A stretch of DNA of 6,301 bases from the NCBI GenBank assembly GCA_030835005.1, contig JAUQWT010000366.1, positions 1 through 6,301 of the forward strand, written 5' to 3'. This stretch comes from Ignavibacteria bacterium. Its GTDB lineage: Bacteria; Bacteroidota; Ignavibacteria; Tepidaquicellales; OLB5. The position numbers were made by a program, and so were the translations under genes. The notes beneath the pieces were generated by a model. It ran no database searches, was not told the origin of the DNA, and worked only from the letters and a program-made list of their open reading frames with translations. The number at the start of each line of letters is the position of its first letter. Position 1 is the first letter of the stretch. Shown piece by piece: positions 1-5,363 of the stretch.

Positions 1-235
1 TCCTGATTACAGTGTGGAGATTAAAGATATCATTGGCAAAAACGGAACAGTTGCAGTTTTCGGAAAAGCACGCGGCACGCTTGCAACAGATGGCAGGATA
101 CTTGCTGAAAACAAATTCGAGATTCCCGCCTCCTGGACTGCCCTTGTGAAAAACGGCATGATCGAAAAGTGGCGAGTCTACGCCGATAACGAACCGGTTA
201 GAAAATTGATAGAAAAATATAGAAGTAAAAAGTAA
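1..235 (+). CDS. SnoaL/NTF2-like domain protein, 3' end only
   Basis: The frame is open from the window edge (first full codon at position 2) to TAA at 233-235, giving about 77 C-terminal residues. A GTG at 14-16 could be read as a start, but the coding pattern continues upstream of it and no ribosome binding site precedes it, so this is a 5'-truncated gene. The visible peptide alternates short beta strands (VEIKDIIGKNGTVAVFGKA, then a strand with FEIPASWTALVKNG, then IEKWRVYAD) and ends in a charged helix. This is the usual ending of a SnoaL-like/ketosteroid-isomerase-like cone fold (NTF2 superfamily). The W-R-V-Y-A-D-N-E-P motif followed by a basic helix is typical of small stand-alone SnoaL proteins. 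Members range from isomerases and cyclases to binding proteins with no known activity, and the substrate cannot be told from this fragment. No hairpin terminator follows. Confidence 0.6.
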   Translation, partial: PDYSVEIKDIIGKNGTVAVFGKARGTLATDGRILAENKFEIPASWTALVKNGMIEKWRVYADNEPVRKLIEKYRSKK

Positions 236-365
236 GAAAGTGAAAAATAAAAAGGCAGAAGTAGGAAAAATGAATTGATATATTTTTTTGTTTATTTGTT
301 TGAGATAAAATAGACTTATTGTTTAGAAAAATAAATACAATGGATTTTTTTAATACTCTGAATAA

Positions 366-392
366 ATAATTGCCACGACCTTTAGGTCGTGG
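366..392 (+). repeat. Left outer inverted repeat with 20-nt palindrome
   Basis: Positions 373-392 read ccacgacctttaggtcgtgg, two 9-nt complementary arms around TT. It can fold as an 8-bp stem with a 4-nt loop. The preceding bases 366-372 (ataattg) are also shared, inverted, with the right copy at 916-922. On the inner side, pairing stops at position 393. The loop is TT on this strand. Confidence 0.9.
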
Positions 393-409
393 AATAAAAA
401 TCAAAAACA

Positions 410-429
410 ATCAGGGCTTTAGCCGCTAA
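410..429 (+). repeat. Left inner inverted repeat, just upstream of tnpA start
   Basis: This 20-nt stretch matches the reverse complement of 860-879 at 19 positions (mismatch 414/875). Its centre, ggctttagcc at 415-424, is itself a small hairpin (4-bp stem, TT centre). It ends only 6 nt before the transposase ATG, where a ribosome binding site would lie, so it could affect translation initiation. IS200 is known to limit transposase translation with a 5' hairpin; whether that applies here is inference. Confidence 0.8.
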
Positions 430-435
430 CAAAAT

Positions 436-870
436 ATGCCATTTATAAAGATCTGGATACATTTAATATATTCAACTAAAAACAGAGCTCATTTAATTAC
501 AAAAGAACTTAAACCTATATTGTTAGCCCATATCAGAGAAAATGCGAAATCAAAGGATATTTATCTGGATTTTGTTAATTGTGTTTCAGATCATATCCAT
601 ATGCTGGTTTCATTAAAAGGTGAACAATCCATATCAAAAGTAACAATGCTCCTGAAAGGTGAATCATCGTATTGGGTAAATCAAAACAATTTATCAAAAT
701 CTAAATTTGAATGGCAGGATGAATATATCGCTGTATCTATTGGAGAGTCGTCGCTCACAAAAGTTAGAAAATATATTGCAGACCAGGAAGAACATCACAA
801 GAAGAAGACCTTCGCAGAAGAATATGAAGAATTTATTAAAGTTTATGGTTTTCAAAAACTTAGCGGCTAA
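436..870 (+). CDS. tnpA: Y1 (HUH) transposase, IS200/RAYT type
   Basis: The 144-residue protein has the usual length and motifs of Y1 transposases, which cut and rejoin single-stranded DNA through a covalent 5'-phosphotyrosine. The HUH motif is H53-I-H55 in CVSDHIHMLVSL. The catalytic tyrosine is Y113 in VRKYIADQ, with Q117 completing the YxxxQ pattern whose glutamine helps bind the metal. The middle segment WQDEYIAVSIGES (93-105) is characteristic of the family. The N-terminal W-I-H-L-I-Y-S-T-K strand is the usual first beta strand. All catalytic residues are present and the frame is intact, so the enzyme is probably active or was so recently. The start is the ATG at 436, with no Shine-Dalgarno sequence. 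The last codons and the TAA (868-870) fall inside the inner inverted repeat at 860-879, so this DNA serves both as protein end and as structural repeat. Assignment to the Y1 family is firm; IS200 versus RAYT subgroup is not settled. Confidence 0.92.
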   Translation: MPFIKIWIHLIYSTKNRAHLITKELKPILLAHIRENAKSKDIYLDFVNCVSDHIHMLVSLKGEQSISKVTMLLKGESSYWVNQNNLSKSKFEWQDEYIAVSIGESSLTKVRKYIADQEEHHKKKTFAEEYEEFIKVYGFQKLSG

Positions 871-879
871 AGCCTTGAT
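860..879 (-). repeat. Right inner inverted repeat overlapping the tnpA stop
   Basis: This is the reverse complement of 410-429 with one mismatch. It encodes the last residues of the transposase and its stop codon (L-S-G-stop), then runs 9 nt beyond it. The small hairpin ggctaaagcc lies at 865-874. Confidence 0.8.
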
Positions 880-895
880 ATTATTCTAAAGTTAC

Positions 896-922
896 CCACG
901 ACCTAAAGGTCGTGGCAATTAT
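896..922 (-). repeat. Right outer inverted repeat with 20-nt palindrome
   Basis: This is the exact reverse complement of 366-392 over 27 nt. The palindrome occupies 896-915, arms ccacgacct and aggtcgtgg around AA, where the left copy has TT. The copy is therefore inverted, not directly repeated. Pairing does not extend past the arms on the inner side (895 against 916 is C-C). Confidence 0.9.
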
Positions 923-994
923 CCTAATCTGCAATTTACTGAGGATCACAAATTATTTAATACGTTTTGAACTTTTTCTAAGATTGCTGTATTT

Positions 995-2161
995 ATGACA
1001 AAAAAAATTTTACTGCTTGGCTCAGGTGAGCTTGGGAAAGAATTTGTAATCGCAGCAAAACGGCTGGGGCAGTATGTTGTTGCTGTTGATTCATACAATG
1101 ACGCTCCAGCCCAGCAGGTCGCTGATGAGCGCGAAGTCATAAACATGCTTGATGGCAATGAGCTTGATAGGGTCGTCGCAATTCATAAACCCGATCTTAT
1201 TGTACCCGAGATAGAGGCCATTCGTACTGAGCGTTTGTATGATTACGAAAAGCAGGGCATCCAGGTAGTGCCAAGCGCCCGCGCTGTAAACTATACTATG
1301 AACCGCAAAGCCATCCGCGATCTTGCTGCTAAAGAGTTGGGACTTAAAACTGCGCCTTATCAATATGCTTCAACTCTTGATGAATTCAAAACTGCGGTAA
1401 AAAATATCGGCATTCCATGTGTTGTAAAGCCGCTTATGTCGTCATCAGGTAAAGGACAGTCTGTTGTTAAATCCGACGGGGATATCGATAATGCATGGAA
1501 CTACGCCACAACTGGCGGCAGGGGCGATCACGTCGAAGTAATAATAGAAGGCTTCGTCAATTTCTTTACTGAAATTACATTACTAACAGTTACACAAATA
1601 AGCGGCAATTCTCTTTTCTGCCCGCCGATAGGCCATAGGCAGGAGCGCGGCGATTATCAGGAAAGCTGGCAGCCATGTGAGATCAGTCCGGAATACTTAA
1701 AGCAGGCGCAGCATATGGCGGCAAAGGTCACAGAAGCATTGACAGGTTTTGGCATATGGGGTGTTGAGTTCTTTCTTGCAAAAGAGGGAGTGTATTTCTC
1801 TGAGCTTTCTCCGCGCCCGCATGATACAGGCATGGTAACACTTGCAGGCACGCAGAATTTCAATGAATTCGAGCTTCATCTTCGCGCTGTACTTGGAATC
1901 GAGATCCCGAAAATTACATTAGAACGCGCGGGCGCAAGCGCTGTTATACTTGCTGGTGATAATAGCCCGGAGCAGCCAAAGTATAGCGGACTTGAATCTG
2001 CGGCATCAGTTCCAAGATCAGATATTAAGATCTTCGGCAAGCCAAACACAAGAAATTACCGCAGAATGGGCGTTGCCCTTGCTTATGATTCTGTTGGAAC
2101 ACCAATTGATGAGTTAAGAAAAAAAGCAAAAGAAATAGCAGATAAGATTAAAGTGAATTAA
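995..2161 (+). CDS. purT: Formate-dependent phosphoribosylglycinamide formyltransferase (GAR transformylase 2)
   Basis: This 388-residue ATP-grasp enzyme makes formyl-GAR from GAR, formate and ATP, the third step of de novo purine synthesis, without needing formyl-tetrahydrofolate. It matches E. coli PurT (about 392 residues) along its length, with a slightly shorter N-terminus. The N-terminal Rossmann-like domain opens with LLLGSGELGKE (6-16). VINMLDG (48-54) and IVPEIEAI (69-76) belong to the substrate-binding region. VKPLMSSSGKGQS (144-156) is the ATP-grasp loop. EITLLTV (193-199) and IGHRQERGDYQESWQP (212-227) are family signatures. E258 in GVEFF and E270 in FSELSPRPHDTGMV correspond by motif to the two metal-binding glutamates. 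The C-terminal domain includes FGKPNTRNYRRMGVALA (347-363). The start at 995 places the glycine loop at the usual distance; no clear Shine-Dalgarno sequence is seen. It stands alone, with no other purine gene in the window, and has palindrome-family repeats on both sides. Confidence 0.96.
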   Translation: MTKKILLLGSGELGKEFVIAAKRLGQYVVAVDSYNDAPAQQVADEREVINMLDGNELDRVVAIHKPDLIVPEIEAIRTERLYDYEKQGIQVVPSARAVNYTMNRKAIRDLAAKELGLKTAPYQYASTLDEFKTAVKNIGIPCVVKPLMSSSGKGQSVVKSDGDIDNAWNYATTGGRGDHVEVIIEGFVNFFTEITLLTVTQISGNSLFCPPIGHRQERGDYQESWQPCEISPEYLKQAQHMAAKVTEALTGFGIWGVEFFLAKEGVYFSELSPRPHDTGMVTLAGTQNFNEFELHLRAVLGIEIPKITLERAGASAVILAGDNSPEQPKYSGLESAASVPRSDIKIFGKPNTRNYRRMGVALAYDSVGTPIDELRKKAKEIADKIKVN

Positions 2162-2210
2162 AATTATTCCGAGTAGGAAATTATTGAATCGAATTTCAGA
2201 CTTTTTTCAC

Positions 2211-2240
2211 AATTGCCACGACCTTTAGGTCGTGGCAATT
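2211..2240 (+). repeat. Solo copy of the transposase-associated palindrome
   Basis: The 30 nt form a perfect inverted repeat: 14-nt arms (2211-2224 and 2227-2240) around TT, with the same 20-nt core (2216-2235) as the ends of the transposase element. Both arms carry the outer extension aattg, which each element end has on one side only, so this is a symmetrical version. It lies between purT (ends 2161) and the next gene (2274). No T-run follows on the + strand, so it is a poor canonical Rho-independent terminator, although such a stable hairpin could still pause transcription or protect the purT mRNA end. REP-like, non-autonomous repeat is the best description. Confidence 0.85.
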
Positions 2241-2273
2241 AAGAATGTTATGATTAGTATTTAATAATATTAT

Positions 2274-3071
2274 ATGATAGAAAACTACATCGAAGTAAAT
2301 AAAGAGCTGTGGAATAAAAAGACTCCCATCCATGTCAAATCAGAATTCTATGATGTCGAATCATTTAAGAAGGGGAAAACTTCGCTTAATCCGGCTGAGC
2401 TTGAATCTCTTGGCGATGTAAGCGGGAAATCGCTTCTCCATCTGCAATGCCATTTCGGAATGGACTCGCTTTCCTGGTCCAGACTTGGCGCAAAAGTCAC
2501 GGGAGTGGATCTTTCCGATAAGGCTATTGAACAGGCCCAGAAGCTGAACGATGAATTAGGCCTCGATGCTGAGTTTGTCTGCTCAAATGTGTATGATCTC
2601 AAAAATAATCTAAGCAGAGAATATGATATTGTCTTCACATCCTACGGAACAATCGGCTGGCTGCCTGATTTGGACAAGTGGGCCGAAGTTGTCTCGCATT
2701 TTCTTAAACCCGGCGGAGTGTTCTTTATCGCTGAGTTTCATCCCGTAAGGTGGATGTACGACGATGATTGTGTAAATATAGATTATTCGTATTTCAACAT
2801 AGAGCCTATTGTAGAAGAAGTATCGCATTCATATGCTGATAAAGAGCGGTTTATTAATCATTTATCCTACGGGTGGAATCATCCTTTCAGCGAAGTATTT
2901 TCATCACTTATGAAACAAAACATGCAGATAATAGAGTTTAAAGAATATCCATACAGCTACTACAAGTGTTTTAACAACACAGTTAAAAATAAGCTTGGAT
3001 ACTGGGAAATTAAGGGGCTTGAGGGCAAAATGCCGCTCATGTATTCAGTTAAAGCGGTAAAACCGAAATAA
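2274..3071 (+). CDS. Class I SAM-dependent methyltransferase
   Basis: The 265-residue protein has one Rossmann-type methyltransferase domain. Motif I is KSLLHLQCHFGMDSL (52-66), a variant in which the common GxGxG is replaced by QCHFG. GAKVTGVDLSDKAIEQA (72-88) carries the acidic D79 expected to bind the SAM ribose. YDIVFTSYGTIGWLPDL (117-133) is motif IV, and FLKPGGVFFIAEFHP (143-157) is the post-IV strand and loop. The N-terminal phrase WNKKTPIHVKSEFYDVESF and the GTIGWLPDL stretch look familiar from a conserved group of Bacteroidota methyltransferases annotated only by fold. The C-terminal part (about 160-262) is rich in Y, W and F and probably forms the substrate lid. The substrate is unknown; small molecules are likelier than nucleic acids given the overall type. 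The ATG at 2274 follows an AT-only leader with no Shine-Dalgarno sequence. The same frame continues past the stop into the next methyltransferase. Confidence 0.85.
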   Translation: MIENYIEVNKELWNKKTPIHVKSEFYDVESFKKGKTSLNPAELESLGDVSGKSLLHLQCHFGMDSLSWSRLGAKVTGVDLSDKAIEQAQKLNDELGLDAEFVCSNVYDLKNNLSREYDIVFTSYGTIGWLPDLDKWAEVVSHFLKPGGVFFIAEFHPVRWMYDDDCVNIDYSYFNIEPIVEEVSHSYADKERFINHLSYGWNHPFSEVFSSLMKQNMQIIEFKEYPYSYYKCFNNTVKNKLGYWEIKGLEGKMPLMYSVKAVKPK

Positions 3072-3203
3072 ATTAGATCACACTTCATCCTGGAAGATAA
3101 AGAGCAGACCAAAGAAGTTACGGCAAACGAAAACGCTCAGCGTGTTGTAACTTACTACGAAGATACGGGGCTTGATTACGGCAAGTGGAGCCGTGAGTTC
3201 AAT
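3072..3203 (+). other. Open 44-codon extension of the next gene lacking a standard start
   Basis: Directly after the TAA at 3069-3071, the same frame stays open for 44 codons into the ATG at 3204. The predicted peptide, including ENAQRVVTYYEDTGLDYGKW and SREFNMHFGYY across the junction, reads like the N-terminal helix of a class I methyltransferase and not like random spacer. No ATG occurs in any frame between 3061 and 3203, and no GTG or TTG occurs in this frame. The only near-cognate candidates are ATT 3072, ATC 3087, CTG 3090 and ACG codons. The real start is therefore non-standard, or the original start has been lost, or the enzyme is made as a read-through product of the upstream gene. 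Confidence 0.6.
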
Positions 3204-3986
3204 ATGCATTTTGGATATTATAGATTCCCTATGAATCCCTTTCGCCGCGAACCTATGCTTGAATTAATGAACAGGCATGTTTTCGAAAATCTTAAGCTGG
3301 ATGAAAGTGATGAAGTTATATTTGATCTGGGATGCGGACTTGCCGCGCCGTGCCGCTCATTTGCGAAGAATTATCCGGATAAGCTGGTCAAAGGCATTAC
3401 AATCGTTGAGTGGCAGATAGAAAAAGCTAAGGAGCTTAACAGGCTTGCCGGTGTTGATGACAGAATTGAGATGATACTTGGAGATTATACCAGCCTCCGG
3501 TTTGAAGATAATTCCGCTGATGCTGCATATGCACTCGAAAGCGCATGCCACTGCCCGGGTGATGATAAGGCCGCATTTGTTCAGGAAATGATGCGTGTGC
3601 TTAAGCCCGGCAAAAGATTTGTAATTGTTGACGGATTCTTAAAACGTCCGGGCAGTAAATTTAACCGCCTGCTTAAATACTGCTACACGGAAATATGCAA
3701 AGGATGGGCGCTGCCGTCATTCCCAAATGTTCATGGAGTTACTGCCATGCTTGAAAAATGCGGCGCAGAAAGTATTGTGGTAACTAATCTCTCGTTCCGG
3801 GTTGCACCATCGGTAATGCACTCACCCTTCACAGTTGTAAGCTTTCTGCTGAAAAAAATGCTGCAGGGTGAGAAGCTTAATTCCGTAAGACTCGGGCATC
3901 TTAAAGCGTGTTTCCTTGGCCTGATACTTGGAATGCACAGAGGCAGCTTTTCATACATGATGATAAGCGGCGTAAAAAAGAAATAA
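3204..3986 (+). CDS. SAM-dependent methyltransferase, sterol/tocopherol C-methyltransferase-like
   Basis: From the first ATG the protein has 260 residues. Motif I is VIFDLGCGLAAPC (38-50). The motif II region is GITIVEWQIEKAKEL (64-78), followed by DRIEMILGDYTSLRFEDNSAD (86-106). The motif IV region, AYALESACHCPGDDKAAFVQEMMRVLKPGKRFVIVDG (108-144), resembles the A-x-E-x-x-C-H-x-P segment of sterol 24-C- and gamma-tocopherol methyltransferases. These act on membrane-bound isoprenoid lipids, and the hydrophobic C-terminal segment around FLGLILGMHR (237-246) would suit a membrane-associated substrate. The precise substrate is unknown. This ATG is listed because it is the first standard start, but the family-like N-terminus begins upstream (see 3072-3203), so the true product is probably longer. 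A GGAG at 3187-3190 lies about 13 nt before the ATG, too far to be convincing. The next gene begins 4 nt after the stop. Confidence 0.8.
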   Translation: MHFGYYRFPMNPFRREPMLELMNRHVFENLKLDESDEVIFDLGCGLAAPCRSFAKNYPDKLVKGITIVEWQIEKAKELNRLAGVDDRIEMILGDYTSLRFEDNSADAAYALESACHCPGDDKAAFVQEMMRVLKPGKRFVIVDGFLKRPGSKFNRLLKYCYTEICKGWALPSFPNVHGVTAMLEKCGAESIVVTNLSFRVAPSVMHSPFTVVSFLLKKMLQGEKLNSVRLGHLKACFLGLILGMHRGSFSYMMISGVKKK

Positions 3987-3990
3987 TTTA

Positions 3991-4461
3991 ATGATCATGA
4001 AAATATTATTAGTATTGATATTATTCCCGGTTTTGTGTTTTTCCCAAACCACAAAAGACCTTATCGGCTCCTGGCAGGCTGCCCCTCATGTTGCAGCAGG
4101 TTATGACGATACTTACACTTTCAATGGTGACGGCACATTCTATTACTTCGGCAATCAAATGGATTGCAGCAAAAGAGAAATTGGTTACGGAGGCTACTGG
4201 GAACTTACGGGGAAAACAATTCATCTTACTATTACATATTATGAGATTGAAAAAGGCGGGCGACTTGAGCCATCAGACGGAAGCTGCGGAAGTGACTCAA
4301 TGCTCGTTGGATCTGTAATCGTAAGAACATTCTCTTTTCCGTATGCAACGGAGACCCTGAAAATAACCAATTACAAAACTGAAACCGAAGACGAAACCCA
4401 AAGATATACTATTGAGCTGAATAACATGAAGTACTGGTATTTTTCGAAATTTGAATATTGA
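3991..4461 (+). CDS. Secreted lipocalin-like small protein
   Basis: The protein has 156 residues. Residues 1-19 form a signal peptide with a short basic start (MIMK), a hydrophobic core (ILLVLILFPVLC) and a likely cleavage after FS, before Q19 or T20. The single Cys of the core lacks a proper lipobox, so a lipoprotein is unlikely. The mature part begins DLIGSWQ, then YTFNGDGTFYYFG and GYWELTGKTIHLTITYYEIE. This G-x-W opening followed by a glycine-turn strand ladder is typical of bacterial lipocalin-like domains, which form a small beta barrel in the periplasm or outside the cell. C48, C88 and C-terminal sequence do not reveal a ligand. An ATG two codons downstream (3997) is an alternative start and would give an equally good signal peptide. 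The gene lies 4 nt after the previous stop and 6 nt before the next start, so it is very probably co-transcribed. Confidence 0.7.
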   Translation: MIMKILLVLILFPVLCFSQTTKDLIGSWQAAPHVAAGYDDTYTFNGDGTFYYFGNQMDCSKREIGYGGYWELTGKTIHLTITYYEIEKGGRLEPSDGSCGSDSMLVGSVIVRTFSFPYATETLKITNYKTETEDETQRYTIELNNMKYWYFSKFEY

Positions 4462-4467
4462 GAGCAG

Positions 4468-5352
4468 ATGAAAATAGAAAAGCTCACTCAAAGCAGCATA
4501 CCGGCATTCAAAGAATACTTCAAAAAGCATGCGCACCAGCAGGATGAATCTTTCCCGCCTTTGGAAAGCTTTACTATTAATGAGGATGAACCAATTTATG
4601 TCTTAACCAATAGTGGCGAGATCTCCGGGGCAGCAGCACTTATGATCTACCCTGAATACCGCGAGGCCAAGACTGCGCGATTCAGGATATTTCACTCAAA
4701 AGATGGTTCAAAAGTAAGCTATAACTTATTATTAAACAAGATATTAAAGCATACTCAGGGGCTCACTTCTATTTACTGTTTTATTGAAGACAAATACAGC
4801 AATATTACATCAATTTGGGAAGATATCGGGTTTGAATCAAGGCGCTTTGCATGGATCCTTGAGAGGGAAACATCATCTTTTGTGAAGCCTGAATTCCCAA
4901 ATGGCTTTGAGCTTAGAACTTTCCGTGATGGCATTGATGAAAATAGCTGGTGCAGTATTATCAATGAAGCTTTTGAGCATACTCTTGGGCATGTTAGAAT
5001 GACTCCCCAAAAGATCGCAGATTGGCGAATTGATCCTTCTTACATCAGCGGCGGAATGAAAATTCTCTGGCATAATGAAAAACCTGTAGCAACTGCTGCA
5101 ATGATAAAAGAAATTGTAAACGGAGAAGAAGCGATATTCATCGAAGCCATTGCAGTGTTAAACAGTTTCCAGGGTAAGGGGCTTGGGAAAAATATTTTGA
5201 GGGCAGGAATTGAATTCGCTAAAAACTACGGCGCAAAAAAAGTAATGCTCTCGGTTAATGGCGAGAATGAAAAAGCCGCAGAAATGTATTTCAGGGAAGG
5301 ATTCCGGAAGGAATCGCTTTACAAATGTTATTATTTTGATATAAACAGTTAA
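4468..5352 (+). CDS. Two-domain GNAT N-acetyltransferase
   Basis: The 294-residue protein appears to hold two GNAT folds. The C-terminal one (about 146-292) is well preserved: FIEAIAVLNSFQGKGLGKNILRAG (224-247) contains the acetyl-CoA pyrophosphate loop Q235-G-K-G-L-G240, and LSVNGENEKAAEMYFREGFRKE (261-282) is the usual motif B with its N-x-x-A-x-x-x-Y helix and GF turn. The N-terminal half (1-135) ends in an IWEDIGFESRRFAWIL segment that mimics the G-F end of a GNAT domain but lacks a pyrophosphate-binding loop, so it is probably a degenerate, structural copy. Mycothiol synthase MshD has a similar tandem plan, but mycothiol is an actinobacterial thiol, so that function should not be transferred. 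The acceptor amine is unknown. The stop of the upstream gene is 6 nt away and a GAG-rich GAGAG overlaps it, giving a weak ribosome binding site. Confidence 0.85.
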   Translation: MKIEKLTQSSIPAFKEYFKKHAHQQDESFPPLESFTINEDEPIYVLTNSGEISGAAALMIYPEYREAKTARFRIFHSKDGSKVSYNLLLNKILKHTQGLTSIYCFIEDKYSNITSIWEDIGFESRRFAWILERETSSFVKPEFPNGFELRTFRDGIDENSWCSIINEAFEHTLGHVRMTPQKIADWRIDPSYISGGMKILWHNEKPVATAAMIKEIVNGEEAIFIEAIAVLNSFQGKGLGKNILRAGIEFAKNYGAKKVMLSVNGENEKAAEMYFREGFRKESLYKCYYFDINS

Positions 5353-5363
5353 CCAGTAAGAAA

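Larger units (their letters stand above)
366..922 (+). mobile_element. IS200-like / RAYT-type single-gene element with nested inverted repeats
   Basis: A 557-bp unit is bounded by a 27-nt perfect inverted repeat (366-392 against 896-922). A second, inner inverted repeat (410-429 against 860-879, 19 of 20 matching) closely frames one Y1 transposase gene. Each outer repeat contains a 9-bp-arm palindrome, ccacgacctttaggtcgtgg on the left and its reverse complement on the right. The stretches between outer and inner repeats (393-409 and 880-895) differ in sequence but are nearly equal in length, so the layout is kept while the spacer drifts. Classical IS200/IS605 elements have hairpins near both ends but not mirror-image ends, and move as single strands without target duplication. 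REP-associated tyrosine transposases are instead flanked by inverted REP palindromes, as here. There is no TnpB gene. The exact cleavage points are unknown, so the limits given are those of the repeats. Confidence 0.75.

Noticed and set aside
198..410. Minus-strand 70-codon open frame rich in F, I and Y
   Set aside because: It runs through AT-rich spacer and the left palindrome, overlaps the end of the SnoaL-like gene, and its composition is what AT-rich noncoding DNA yields.
707..889. Second 60-codon + strand frame overlapping the transposase
   Set aside because: It lies almost wholly inside the convincing Y1 transposase frame and shows no family features.
373..915. The two outer palindromes as a 20-nt target-site duplication around an insertion
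   Set aside because: The copies are inverted (TT centre on the left, AA on the right) and the match continues inverted into 7 more outer bases, so they are element ends and not a direct duplication.
366..922. A CRISPR array or guide-RNA (omega RNA) locus beside the transposase
   Set aside because: The repeats are palindromic, inverted and only paired, with no regular spacers, and there is no TnpB-like gene in the window.
935..963. Possible promoter for purT: TTTACT, 17 nt, TAATAC
   Set aside because: The spacing is right but both boxes match the consensus poorly, and the AT-rich context makes such matches common. The Bacteroidota-type TAnnTTTG box is only approximated at 961-968.
2211..2240. 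Canonical Rho-independent terminator for purT
   Set aside because: The stem is strong but is followed by aagaatg and not by a T-run, and the same sequence occurs at both ends of a mobile element, so a repeat explains it better.
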